Assembly (NCBI RefSeq): GCF_029360725.1
Contig: NZ_JARKMY010000002.1
Location: forward strand, 310,001-374,000
Source: Chryseolinea sp. H1M3-3
Lineage (GTDB): Bacteria > Bacteroidota > Bacteroidia > Cytophagales > Cyclobacteriaceae
Direction: 5' to 3'
Length of the DNA stretch: 64,000 bases
The position numbers were made by a program, and so were the translations under genes. The notes beneath the pieces were generated by a model, which saw only the letters and a program-made list of their open reading frames with translations, was not told the origin of the DNA and ran no database searches. Below are positions 36,215 to 45,922 of this stretch, in pieces (positions within the stretch are counted from its first letter, which is position 1; the number at the start of each line of letters is the position of its first letter).

Positions 36215-39200
36215 ATGGCAAAACTCTTTCTAAATATTTATGATTTCTTTCACAAGCGCATTCCGCTGTTCTGGATTGTATTTATACTAACGCTGGTGAT
36301 TCTCGGCCTCGGGGCATCGCGTATTAAGCTTGAAGAAGATATCACTAAATTTTTCCCGGAAGATGAGAGAGTAGAAAAACTGAACTACGTTTTTCAAAAC
36401 TCAAAGTTTGTTGAACGGATTGTCGTAATGGTATCTGTTAAGGATAGTAGCACAACACCCCAGCCTGACAGTCTTATAAGTTTGGCAGCGACGCTTGCTG
36501 CGCGAATGGACCGTGATCTAAAGCCTTTCATCAAGCAACTAACAACACAAGTAGATGAGGAAAAGGTCATGAACCTTTTTACATCTATCTATGAACACCT
36601 GCCAATTTTTTTGGAAGATCAGGACTATGAAAAAATCGACTCCATTCGCCAACCGGAAAATGCGGTGAAAGTATTGGAGAATAACTACCGGCAGTTAATT
36701 TCTCCCGCCGGGGTAGTGGTAAAAAGAATTGTCGTTAAAGATCCATTAGGTTTTTCTTTCCTTGCACTTCAAAAACTTCAACAGCTTCAGTACGACGACA
36801 ATTTTGAGCTGTATGATGGATATATTCTCACGAAGGATCATCGTCACCTGGTATTTTTCATCTCGCCAACCTATCCTCCCTCGGAGACAGGTAATAATTC
36901 AAAGTTTGTCGAACAACTGGATGTTTTGATTCAGTCGCTTTTACAACACCATCCGCAGTTACATGTATCCTATTTTGGGGCGCCCGTTGTTGCCGTTGGT
37001 AATGCACAACAATTAAAAAGCGACTCGATGATAACGGTGAGCTTGGTTGTTATTTTTCTGGCGATCTTTCTGGTGGGGTTCTTTAGGAAGAAACGTGTGC
37101 CCATCCTGATATTTATCCCTGTTTTATTCGGGGCAATATTTTCCTTGTGCTGTATTTACCTGATAAAGGGATCCATCTCCATTTTGGCAATAGCGGCAGG
37201 ATCCGTCATCTTAGGTATTGCAGTTAATTACTCGTTGCATTTTTTGTCTCACCTGAAGCATACTCACAACATCAAAGCGGTTATTGAAGATTTGGTGAGA
37301 CCAATGACCATTGGCAGTGCCACTACAGTCGTGGCCTTTTTCTGTTTACAATTTGCAAATGCTGCAGTGCTTCGTGATGTAGGTTTATTTGCCGGCTTTA
37401 GCTTGATAGGCGCTGCGTTGTGCTCTTTAATTTTCCTGCCACATTTTATAAAAGAAAATTTATTCCCAGAACATCAGCGCGAAAACTGGATTGAGAGGTT
37501 TTCATTTTCCGCATTTGAATCAAATCGATATGTTGCGCTGATCATATTGCTGGCCACTCCCGTTTTCTTATACGTTGCTCAGGATGTTACTTTCAATAGC
37601 GATATGAGCAAACTGAATTTTATGCGCAGCGATACCCGGGAGGCGCAGCGACGATTAGAAATGATCAATAAATCGTCGTTAACCTCCGTTTATGTGGTAT
37701 CCAGCGGAAAAGATTTACAATCTGCCTTAACAAAGAATGAACAAGTTTCTCCTGTTCTGAAAAAATTGAAAGACCAGAAGACAATCAACAAGTATTCTTC
37801 CGTCTCTATTTTTTTAATTTCCGATTCCCTACAGCGCGCACGTATTCGCAAATGGAATGATTACTGGACCGCCGAGAAGAAGAATAATCTTACCAGTATT
37901 ATTCAGGATAAGGGTGAGGAATTGAAATTCTCCGCACAGGTAATGGAAAATTTTAGAACCCTTCTTTCAAAAGATTTCAAGACAGGTGATACGGCCGTGA
38001 TGAATCAAATTCGCTTGGCCTTTTTTGATGACTACATCATCGAAAAAAATAACGATGTTACGGTGATCACGCTGGCAAATGTAAACGCTGAAAATAAAAG
38101 CCTTGTATATGATGCGTTGAAGACTACGCCAGTCCATGCTTTTGACCGTCAGATGTTGACCAATCTTTTTGTTGAGTATGTAAATGCGGATTTTAATTTC
38201 ATTGTCACCTTCACGGCCGTACTGGTGTTTTGTGCTTTGCTTCTTTTGTATGGTCGGATTGAATTGACACTTATCACATTCGTTCCCATGTTGATTACTT
38301 GGATATGGATACTTGGTATCATGGCGCTGGTAGGGATTGAATTTAATATTATCAACATCATGGTTTCAACGTTCATCTTCGGGTTAGGGGATGATTACAG
38401 CATTTTTACGATGGATGGTTTGTTGCAGGAATATAAAGTTGGAAAGAAAAACATCGCTTCAATACGTACTTCCATCTTTCTGTCTGCAGTAACGACTATT
38501 GCAGGACTCGGCGTACTAATTTTTGCTCAACATCCCGCGCTCCGATCGATCGCCGCGATTTCCATCATTGGCATTGCATGTGTTTTTATCATGTCTCAAA
38601 CCATTGAGCCATTCTTGTTTCGATGGTTGGTGACCAACAGAACCAGTAAAGGGTTCTCGCCGATGACTTTTCATGGAGTATTCAGGACAACGTTTACATA
38701 TTCGTTGTTTGTATTTGGAGCAATATCCGCAACCATCCTGGGTTTGATCTTTCGCTGGATACCTTTTGGTAAAAAAAGGATCAAAGTTTTCTTTCATTCA
38801 TTGCTGAAAGGCTTTGCAAGGTTAATCATTTACGTCGAACCGAGTGTCAGGAAAAAGATCATCGGTCGAACACCTAAGACATTTTCAAGAGCAAGTGTGA
38901 TCATCGCCAATCATACTTCATTTCTTGACATTCTTTTAACGATCATGCTGCACCCTAAATTAATTTTGGTCACTAATAAATGGGTTTGGAATTCACCAGT
39001 ATTTGGAAGTGTGGTTCGTTTGGCGGACTATTACCCCGTGAGCGAAGGCGCTGAAGATGGTGTTGAAAAGCTAAAGGACAGAATTCAGGAAGGATACTCC
39101 GTAGTAATTTTTCCTGAGGGCACAAGGTCGGAAAACGGCGTCATAAAACGCTTTCATAAAGGCGCATTTTATATCGCAGATATTTTTAAAATTCCGGTGC

Positions 39201-40057
39201 AGCCATTGCTGATCCATGGAGCAGCGGATGCTATTCCTAAAGGAACTTTTTATTTAAACGCTGGACAGCTTACACTGAAATTTCTTCCACCAATTGAAAT
39301 CAGTGATCCAGTTTTCGGTACAGGTTATTCTGATCGAACAAAAAAAATCAGCAAATACTTCAAACATGAGTTTGCATTATTAAAAGCTGAAGTTGAGGAT
39401 GCTGACTATTTTTCGCACAAACTGATTTCGAATTATATTTATAAAGGTCCGGTGCTGGAATGGTACATGCGTGTGAAGCTACGGTTGGAAAAATATTATG
39501 CACCATTTCATAAGCTCCTTCCGCTACAAGGTACCATCCTCGATCTGGGTTGCGGCTACGGCTTTTTATGTTACATGCTTCAATTCATGTCCCAAGACCG
39601 GATTATTATTGGAGTGGATTATGATGAAGAAAAAATTGATGTTGCCCGCCATGGATATCTGAAATCAGAACGCCTGACTTTTTTCTGCGATGATGTGACG
39701 CGCTTTCCGTTAACCAATTATGATGGTATCGTAATCAGTGATGTATTACATTACCTGCCCTATGATGCTCAGGAAATGCTATTGGAACGAGCGATTGATG
39801 CGCTTAACCCAGGCGGTATCCTCGTGGTGAGGGAGGGAAACGCTGATTTGAAAGAACGACATAAAGGTACCCAGATCACTGAATTTTTTAGCGTGAAGCT
39901 GCTGAAGTTTAATAAATCGACTAATGATCTGAATTTTTTGTCCGGGGAAAGCATTAAAAGAATAGCAAATCGCAAGGGACTTACGGTAACAATAGATGAT
40001 GATGCGAAATTTACCTCGAATGTTATTTTTGTAATTAGAAAACCCAATGATTTATAA
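36215..40057 (+). CDS. Trifunctional MMPL exporter / PlsC acyltransferase / SAM methyltransferase
   Basis: 1280 residues. Residues 1 to about 840 are an RND/MMPL transporter: helices at about 16-35, groups near 265-410 and near 645-800, and two large periplasmic loops. About 870-1050 is a PlsC-type acyltransferase with NHTSFLD (HX4D, near 900) and FPEGTRSENG (near 965). About 1090-1275 is a class I methyltransferase with LDLGCGYGFLCYML (near 1108) and SDVLHYLP. This triple architecture is known from Bacteroidota pigment loci; it couples lipid acylation or methylation to export of the polyene. Confidence 0.92.
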   Translation: MAKLFLNIYDFFHKRIPLFWIVFILTLVILGLGASRIKLEEDITKFFPEDERVEKLNYVFQNSKFVERIVVMVSVKDSSTTPQPDSLISLAATLAARMDRDLKPFIKQLTTQVDEEKVMNLFTSIYEHLPIFLEDQDYEKIDSIRQPENAVKVLENNYRQLISPAGVVVKRIVVKDPLGFSFLALQKLQQLQYDDNFELYDGYILTKDHRHLVFFISPTYPPSETGNNSKFVEQLDVLIQSLLQHHPQLHVSYFGAPVVAVGNAQQLKSDSMITVSLVVIFLAIFLVGFFRKKRVPILIFIPVLFGAIFSLCCIYLIKGSISILAIAAGSVILGIAVNYSLHFLSHLKHTHNIKAVIEDLVRPMTIGSATTVVAFFCLQFANAAVLRDVGLFAGFSLIGAALCSLIFLPHFIKENLFPEHQRENWIERFSFSAFESNRYVALIILLATPVFLYVAQDVTFNSDMSKLNFMRSDTREAQRRLEMINKSSLTSVYVVSSGKDLQSALTKNEQVSPVLKKLKDQKTINKYSSVSIFLISDSLQRARIRKWNDYWTAEKKNNLTSIIQDKGEELKFSAQVMENFRTLLSKDFKTGDTAVMNQIRLAFFDDYIIEKNNDVTVITLANVNAENKSLVYDALKTTPVHAFDRQMLTNLFVEYVNADFNFIVTFTAVLVFCALLLLYGRIELTLITFVPMLITWIWILGIMALVGIEFNIINIMVSTFIFGLGDDYSIFTMDGLLQEYKVGKKNIASIRTSIFLSAVTTIAGLGVLIFAQHPALRSIAAISIIGIACVFIMSQTIEPFLFRWLVTNRTSKGFSPMTFHGVFRTTFTYSLFVFGAISATILGLIFRWIPFGKKRIKVFFHSLLKGFARLIIYVEPSVRKKIIGRTPKTFSRASVIIANHTSFLDILLTIMLHPKLILVTNKWVWNSPVFGSVVRLADYYPVSEGAEDGVEKLKDRIQEGYSVVIFPEGTRSENGVIKRFHKGAFYIADIFKIPVQPLLIHGAADAIPKGTFYLNAGQLTLKFLPPIEISDPVFGTGYSDRTKKISKYFKHEFALLKAEVEDADYFSHKLISNYIYKGPVLEWYMRVKLRLEKYYAPFHKLLPLQGTILDLGCGYGFLCYMLQFMSQDRIIIGVDYDEEKIDVARHGYLKSERLTFFCDDVTRFPLTNYDGIVISDVLHYLPYDAQEMLLERAIDALNPGGILVVREGNADLKERHKGTQITEFFSVKLLKFNKSTNDLNFLSGESIKRIANRKGLTVTIDDDAKFTSNVIFVIRKPNDL

Positions 40058-40098
40058 AGTTAACCTGTACTTCGTATCCTTTAATCGCACTTTTTAAA

Positions 40099-41625
40099 AT
40101 GACAGAACAGTATGACGTGGTAATTGTGGGCAGCGGATTAGGCGGACTGGCGTGCGGAACTATTCTGGCTAAAGAAGGCTATAAAGTTTGCATTCTTGAA
40201 AAGAACAAGCAAATAGGGGGCAATCTTCAAACCTACGTCCGTGAGCGTGTAATCTTTGATTCCGGCGTACATTACGTTGGAGGCCTCGATAAAGGACAAA
40301 ACCTCTATCAGTTGTTCAAATACCTGGGTATCATGGATAAACTGAAACTCCGGAAAATGGACGAAGATTGCTTCGATGCCGTTGTGTTTGAAGGAGATCC
40401 GGTGGTTTATAAATACGCGCAGGGTTACGAAAATTTTATCCAGTCGTTGTCAAAACAATTTCCTGGTGAAGAAATGAATTTGCGAAAATTCTGTGACGCA
40501 ATTAAAGAGGTGTGCAGTAAATTTCCTTTGTACAATTTGAAGAGCGGCGGTGGCTTATTTGAAAAAATGTCAGCGTTGGAAATGGATACGAAGACCTTTA
40601 TCGAGTCGGTTACATCGAACAAAAAACTGCAAAACGTTTTAGCCGGTAATAATTTATTGTATGCCGGTGCAGCGTATAAGACTCCCTTTTATGTGCATGC
40701 CCTGATCGTCAACAGTTATATCGAAAGCTCATATAGATTTATTAATGGCGGTTCACAGATATCAAAATATTTGTCGCGACAAATTCATGCGCATGGGGGG
40801 AAAATTCTGAAGCATATTAAAGTAACGAAGTTGAAAGAGGAGGGAGGACAAATTGCATACGCAGAAACCGATAAGGGTAATCGATATTATGGAAAAATTT
40901 TCATTTCGAATATCCATCCCGCGCAAACTTTGGATATCACCGAAAGCACATTAATAAAAAAAGCTTTCAGAAATAGAATCAAGAGTTTAGAGAATTCCAT
41001 ATCGACTTTCTATGTGAACGCTGTAATGAAAAAAGATTCTTTTAAACATCTTAACCATAACTATTATTATTTTGAAAAGGAAGATCCATGGGGTGTGCTG
41101 AATTATACAGCCGAAAATTGGCCCTTGGGTTTTGCATTATTTTTTACAACAGCTGCGGAAAATGAGATCTATACAGAAGGGGTAACCGTCATGGCTTACA
41201 TGCGATTCGAAGATGTTAAAAAATGGGAACATACTTTTAACACCGTTTCCAATGAATCGAGTCGCGGTGAGGATTACGAAGCTTTTAAAAAAGAAAAAGC
41301 GGAAATCCTGCTGAATTATGTCGAGAGGCAATTTCCTGGGTTTCGGTCCTGCGTTAAATCCTACACAACAGCTACTCCGTTGTCGGCAAGAGATTACATC
41401 GGTACGGATGATGGATCTTTGTATGGGCTAACGAAAGATTATCGGGATCCATTAAAAACGTTTATCTCACCGCGCACAAAGGTACCAAACCTACTGCTTA
41501 CCGGGCAAAATCTGAATCTTCATGGGGTATTGGGGGTAACCGTGAGCTCTGTCCTTACATGTTCACAGATTTTAGGAATGGACTATATGCTTGATAAAAT
41601 TCGTGATGCTCAGAAAGACAGTTAA
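40099..41625 (+). CDS. CrtI-like NAD(P)/FAD-dependent oxidoreductase
   Basis: 508 residues, with the FAD motif VIVGSGLGGLACGTILAKEG (about 7-26), EKNKQIGGN, and the C-terminal LLLTGQNLNLHGVLG segment near 475. The family includes phytoene desaturases and related isomerases. In this locus it could desaturate or isomerise the polyene, or oxidise the acyl terminus. Substrate is not deducible. Confidence 0.85.
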   Translation: MTEQYDVVIVGSGLGGLACGTILAKEGYKVCILEKNKQIGGNLQTYVRERVIFDSGVHYVGGLDKGQNLYQLFKYLGIMDKLKLRKMDEDCFDAVVFEGDPVVYKYAQGYENFIQSLSKQFPGEEMNLRKFCDAIKEVCSKFPLYNLKSGGGLFEKMSALEMDTKTFIESVTSNKKLQNVLAGNNLLYAGAAYKTPFYVHALIVNSYIESSYRFINGGSQISKYLSRQIHAHGGKILKHIKVTKLKEEGGQIAYAETDKGNRYYGKIFISNIHPAQTLDITESTLIKKAFRNRIKSLENSISTFYVNAVMKKDSFKHLNHNYYYFEKEDPWGVLNYTAENWPLGFALFFTTAAENEIYTEGVTVMAYMRFEDVKKWEHTFNTVSNESSRGEDYEAFKKEKAEILLNYVERQFPGFRSCVKSYTTATPLSARDYIGTDDGSLYGLTKDYRDPLKTFISPRTKVPNLLLTGQNLNLHGVLGVTVSSVLTCSQILGMDYMLDKIRDAQKDS

Positions 41626-43264
41626 AGTTCTTGCCTGGATTTCGGGAATTTTTGTTCTATTGATAATAGGCCTGATAGCCTATGTGCGTACCGTGGCCGA
41701 CATCGCGCCGCCAGTACCCGAATCGTTAACGGCGCTTGACAAAGAGGTTGTTGAAATTGATACCGGCTTATTTAAAATCGATAATAATTGGTTTAAAAAA
41801 AGTGAGAGCGGGTTGTACGAATTATACGTCGAGGGCGATCCTTTTGAACGTGGCGTAGCTAATGGAAAGCTTACGCGGGAATTGGTTCATTACCAGGAGG
41901 AAGTTTTTACAGAACAGATTCACCGGCTTGTACCATCTGATTTTTATTTGGGAATTCTCAAGTATTTTGTCGGTTGGTTTAATCGAAACTTGCAAGAAAA
42001 TATAATCGAAGAATATCAGCTCGAAATCCTCGGAGTATCATATGCCGCGTCTACCGAATTCGACGATATTGCTCCACCATATCAACGGATATTGAATTAC
42101 CACGCCGCCCATGATATAGGGCACGCGTTGCAAAATATGTCGCTGGTAGGATGTACCGCCTTTGCTACCTGGGGTGACGAATCAGAGGATTCAACGCTAA
42201 TCATAGGACGTAACTTCGATTTCTATGTGGGAGACGAATTTGCACGCGATAAGATCATTGCTTTTTATAAGCCTGCTGAAGGACATAAATTCATGATGGT
42301 CACCTTTGGGGGAATGACAGGTGTGCTATCGGGTATGAATGATCAAGGGCTAACGGTAACCATAAATGCAGCGAAGTCCGATGTACCCACAGCATCGGCT
42401 ACACCCGTTGCCTTAGTGACGCGGGAGATCCTCCAATACGCATCTACCATTCAGGAAGCGTACGACATCGTGGCCAAAAGGAAAATGTTTGTGGCGGAGT
42501 CTTTTTTAATTGGATCAGCCAGGGATGGAAAAGCTGCCATTATCGAAAAGACTCCTGATGACATTGATTTAGTCGAAGCACGTGATAACTATCTTTTAAG
42601 TACAAACCATTTTTTGGGTAATAAATTGGGGGTGAGCCAACTTAATCAGCTACATGTAAAGACCAGCGCGTCGCCCTACCGGTATAAACGACTTGGTGAA
42701 TTAGTAGCTCGAAATAAGAAAAACTCGGTTACTAAAACCGCAGCCATTCTTCGCGATCAACGTGGGTTAGGTGATAAAGATATTGGCCTCGGCAACGAAA
42801 AAGCCATCAACCAGTTGGTAGCACATCACGGCATCATCTTTCAACCGGAAAAAAAATTAATGTGGATTTCTACGGCACCCTGGCAACTTGGCAAATTTGT
42901 TTGTTATGATTTGGAAAAAGCTTTTGCCTATAAAGCTGAGTCTAACGAAGAAATATATGAAGCAGCACTGACCATTCCGGCTGACTCATTTTTACTGACA
43001 CAACAGTACCGGGATTACCTAAAGTTTCATAAGTATCGTTTCCCCTTTAATCCAAAAACCGGTCTCCAGCCTGACAGTATAGTAAAGTGGAATTCAAATT
43101 CGTACCACGCGTACATGATGGCTGCCGACTATTATTATGAGCGGAAGGAATGGGTCAAAGCGATTCCGTTTTATGAAAAGGGCCTGACGAAGGAAGTAGC
43201 CACCGTGCAGGAACGTTATCATATGGAAAAAAATCTCGAGGACTGTAAAAAGAAAAATAAATGA
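41606..43264 (+). CDS. Membrane-anchored C45/acyl-CoA:6-APA acyltransferase-like protein
   Basis: 552 residues from the ATG at 41606, overlapping the previous gene by 20 nt (a TTG five codons upstream is possible). One N-terminal membrane helix (about 10-28) is followed by a long periplasmic domain. The Ntn-hydrolase nucleophile is the Cys in LVGCTAFATWG (residue 183 in this numbering), with GRNFDF and GMTGVLSGMNDQGLTV downstream. Family members self-process and transfer or hydrolyse acyl groups. It may release or transfer the polyene acyl chain outside the membrane. A TPR-like segment follows near the C-terminus. Confidence 0.85.
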   Translation: MLRKTVKVLAWISGIFVLLIIGLIAYVRTVADIAPPVPESLTALDKEVVEIDTGLFKIDNNWFKKSESGLYELYVEGDPFERGVANGKLTRELVHYQEEVFTEQIHRLVPSDFYLGILKYFVGWFNRNLQENIIEEYQLEILGVSYAASTEFDDIAPPYQRILNYHAAHDIGHALQNMSLVGCTAFATWGDESEDSTLIIGRNFDFYVGDEFARDKIIAFYKPAEGHKFMMVTFGGMTGVLSGMNDQGLTVTINAAKSDVPTASATPVALVTREILQYASTIQEAYDIVAKRKMFVAESFLIGSARDGKAAIIEKTPDDIDLVEARDNYLLSTNHFLGNKLGVSQLNQLHVKTSASPYRYKRLGELVARNKKNSVTKTAAILRDQRGLGDKDIGLGNEKAINQLVAHHGIIFQPEKKLMWISTAPWQLGKFVCYDLEKAFAYKAESNEEIYEAALTIPADSFLLTQQYRDYLKFHKYRFPFNPKTGLQPDSIVKWNSNSYHAYMMAADYYYERKEWVKAIPFYEKGLTKEVATVQERYHMEKNLEDCKKKNK

Positions 43265-43632
43265 TTATTGGCGTTGGCATCGATATGATTGAGGTGGACC
43301 GCGTTATGGAGAAGATCAGTAAAAATAACGGGTTCAAAGAAAAAGTTTTTTCCCAGCGTGAAATTGCTTTTTGTGAAGCGAACCGTAAAGAAGAAAATTA
43401 TGCCGCCCGTTTTGCCGCCAAGGAAGCTTTTTTAAAAGCTACCGGACTGGGGTTATTGTTGGGAAACGATCTGTCGAAAATCGAAATTGTAAATGATGTA
43501 AATGGTAAACCTTCAATCAATCTTGACGGTAATTTTAAGAAAGAAGCTGAACAAAATAGTTGGAATAAAATACATTTGTCACTTTCGCATTTGCAGCAGG
43601 TTGCATGTGCTGTAGTTATCATTGAACAATGA
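43261..43632 (+). CDS. acpS: Holo-ACP synthase (4'-phosphopantetheinyl transferase)
   Basis: 123 residues of AcpS type: IIGVGIDMIEVDRV (Mg-binding Asp8) and FAAKEAFLKATGLG (Glu/Lys). Transfers phosphopantetheine from CoA to ACP. Start overlaps the previous stop by 4 nt, and its stop overlaps the ligase gene by 4 nt. It may be locus-specific (ApeB-like) or also serve fatty acid ACP; the symbol is by family. Confidence 0.9.
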   Translation: MIIGVGIDMIEVDRVMEKISKNNGFKEKVFSQREIAFCEANRKEENYAARFAAKEAFLKATGLGLLLGNDLSKIEIVNDVNGKPSINLDGNFKKEAEQNSWNKIHLSLSHLQQVACAVVIIEQ

Positions 43633-44924
43633 GCAGTATTCCTGAAATAGAATTACAATCCAGGGAAAATATTAAACGTTTCCAGGAAGAAAAATTGAAG
43701 CAGACCCTGGCCTATGTATCTGCGCATTCCCCGTTTTATAAGAATTTGTTCAAAAAATCCGGGACTTCAACGTCAGACATCTCTAGACTTGAGGATCTGC
43801 CTTCATTGCCTGTTACCACCAAGGACGATCTGCAACAATATAATTGGGATTTTTTGTGCGTATCCAGAGATGACATTGTTGAATATACAAGTACCTCCGG
43901 CACATTAGGAAAGCCGGTAACGATAGCATTAACAGAAAAGGATTTACAACGATTGGCCTATAATGAAAGCATTTCGTTTGCCTGTGCAGATGGTAAAAAG
44001 GACGATTTATATCAACTGATGCTAACCCTCGATCGGCAGTTTATGGCGGGCATCGCTTACTATGAAGGTATTCGAAAATTGGGCGCAGGTTTAATTCGCG
44101 TTGGGCCCGGACTGCCCGCTTTACAATGGGAAACAATTGAACGTCTTAAACCAACGGTATTGGTAGCGGTGCCGTCGTTTATTATAAAACTGATTGAATT
44201 CGCAAAGCATCAGGGAATCGATTTAAATAATTGCTCCGTAAAAAAAGCCATTTGTATTGGCGAAAGTCTGCGTAATGCTGATTTAGAACTTAACACGCTT
44301 GGTACGCAAATTTTCGATGCCTGGAAAATCCGGCTCTATAGCACGTATGCCTCCACTGAAATGCAAACGGCGTTTACTGAATGTAGTGAGGGCTCTGGCG
44401 GTCATCACCATCCCGAATTAATTATCGTAGAGTTGCTGGATGAAAATAATCAGCCGGTCAAGGAAGGGGAGATCGGTGAGGTTACGATCACTACACTGGG
44501 GGTTGAGGCTATGCCACTGGTTCGATATAAAACGGGTGACATGGTTAAAGCTTATCATACCCAATGCTCGTGTGGTAGAAATACATTGCGATTAGGCCCC
44601 GTGTTAGGCAGACATCAGCAAATGATCAAATTGAAAGGTACCACCATGTACCCTCCTGGGATTTACGACATCCTTAATCAGTTTCCGCAAGTAACGGATT
44701 ATGTAGTGGAGGCTTACACTGGGACTTTAGGCACAGATGAAATTAAGCTTCATATTTGTGTGGTGGAGAACGCTGTACAAGTTGAGGAGGCCCTTAAGAA
44801 TGCTTTTCAGTCCAGGCTTCGTGTTGTTCCAAATTTTGAATTCATCAGTAGCGCGCAAATGGACAAACTTCAGCACGACGGCAAAAGCCGGAAAATCAAG
44901 AAGTTTATCGATAACCGAAAATAA
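43629..44924 (+). CDS. AMP-dependent (PaaK-like) aryl acid ligase
   Basis: 431 residues of the phenylacetate-CoA ligase class: the P-loop YTSTSGTLGKPV (about 86-97), YSTYASTEMQTAF (near 237), and MPLVRYKTGDM. C-terminal domain includes the GRHQQMIKLKGTTMYP hinge. It likely activates 4-coumarate (or a hydroxylated derivative) as acyl-AMP for loading on CoA or ACP. It is the last gene of the locus; a bidirectional terminator follows. Confidence 0.87.
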   Translation: MSSIPEIELQSRENIKRFQEEKLKQTLAYVSAHSPFYKNLFKKSGTSTSDISRLEDLPSLPVTTKDDLQQYNWDFLCVSRDDIVEYTSTSGTLGKPVTIALTEKDLQRLAYNESISFACADGKKDDLYQLMLTLDRQFMAGIAYYEGIRKLGAGLIRVGPGLPALQWETIERLKPTVLVAVPSFIIKLIEFAKHQGIDLNNCSVKKAICIGESLRNADLELNTLGTQIFDAWKIRLYSTYASTEMQTAFTECSEGSGGHHHPELIIVELLDENNQPVKEGEIGEVTITTLGVEAMPLVRYKTGDMVKAYHTQCSCGRNTLRLGPVLGRHQQMIKLKGTTMYPPGIYDILNQFPQVTDYVVEAYTGTLGTDEIKLHICVVENAVQVEEALKNAFQSRLRVVPNFEFISSAQMDKLQHDGKSRKIKKFIDNRK

Positions 44925-44925
44925 A

Positions 44926-44950
44926 AAAGGATGACCATGGGCCATCCTTT
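44926..44950. terminator. Bidirectional terminator after the pigment locus
   Basis: AAAGGATGACC / GGCCATCCTTT form an 11-bp stem with one mismatch and a 3-nt loop, between convergent genes; A and T runs flank it on both sides. It overlaps the extreme end of the preceding reading frame's 3' flank. Confidence 0.75.
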
Positions 44951-44972
44951 CTCATCTACAGGTTAATTATTT

Positions 44973-45713
44973 TCAGCTTAAATCTTTTTCAAGTTCGTCA
45001 ATCTTAGCTTGGGCATCTTGTTTACCCAAAGACAATGACAACTTGTAAAGTTCAAGGGCTTCACGTTTAGTTTCTTTCTTCTTGCGAGGAGCAAACTTGG
45101 TACGATCAGCAGCTGTCTCTAAGGCTTGAGCTTGTGCAAAGTATAAGTCAGCTTGGCTCGCTTTAGACGATGCATTGATGTCTTCTACGTTCTTCTCGAG
45201 GTTAGCAACATCTTGCTCTCTCATCTTGATGGTCTCAAGACTAACATTGATTGTTGAATCGCGCTGAGTAACAGTTCTTGCCAGTGTCTCGTTCTCACCA
45301 CGCATTTTCTCAACCTCAGTTTGAAGCGCAGCGATTTGCTGAGTACTTAATTCAAGGTCATTTTTAAGTCTCTTGATTGTAGCAGCATAAGATCCTTTTG
45401 CTGACTTTACCGATTTTTCAAGAGTTGCAATTTTAGCTTGCGTTTCCTTGATGTGGCTATTGATGTCTTTCAAACGGTTCTTGTAATCCGCGTAAGAAGT
45501 CCCTTCAACAACATCTGTTCTTAATAATTGACGATTCGCATCAATTGAATCGATCAATACCCCAATCTCTTGTAGAGTTTGTGCGGTTTGCTGGCTTTCA
45601 TGGAGTTCAGTTCTTAGTGAATCCACTTGGGTTTGAAGGCGTTCTTTTTCTTTAGTGTCACAGCTCCAAAACGCGCCGGCTATGGCTAATCCAAATACTA
45701 ATTTCCTAATCAT
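44973..45713 (-). CDS. Coiled-coil lipoprotein
   Basis: 246 residues from the ATG at 45713. The signal MIRKLVFGLAIAGAFWSC ends in a lipobox Cys18. The mature part from about 20 to 190 is nearly all heptad coiled coil, rich in Gln, Glu, Thr, followed by a basic KKKETKREALELYKLSL segment resembling a TPR helix. Function unknown; codon use looks even and GC-moderate, suggesting good expression. Frame open to 45800 but the lipobox settles the start. Confidence 0.75.
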   Translation of the reverse strand: MIRKLVFGLAIAGAFWSCDTKEKERLQTQVDSLRTELHESQQTAQTLQEIGVLIDSIDANRQLLRTDVVEGTSYADYKNRLKDINSHIKETQAKIATLEKSVKSAKGSYAATIKRLKNDLELSTQQIAALQTEVEKMRGENETLARTVTQRDSTINVSLETIKMREQDVANLEKNVEDINASSKASQADLYFAQAQALETAADRTKFAPRKKKETKREALELYKLSLSLGKQDAQAKIDELEKDLS

Positions 45714-45922
45714 AATAGTAAGTTTTAAGTTCTTGCTTATGCTTAGCAAACGATGGGCAAGACTCTTAAAACCGATCTGGGCATTAATTGAAACCTTCAA
45801 AAACGTGAAATAAAGGCCTTTATTGCCGCAAGCTCCCTAAAACTGAAAAAAAAAGACAAACATTATGAGGAAAAATTCAACAAGTTGAGGTGCGTAAAGG
45901 CAAAAAAGTCAGGCAGTTAGGA

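Noticed and set aside
45738-45800. N-terminal extension of the coiled-coil lipoprotein
   Set aside because: The lipobox signal begins at 45713; the extension is not hydrophobic.
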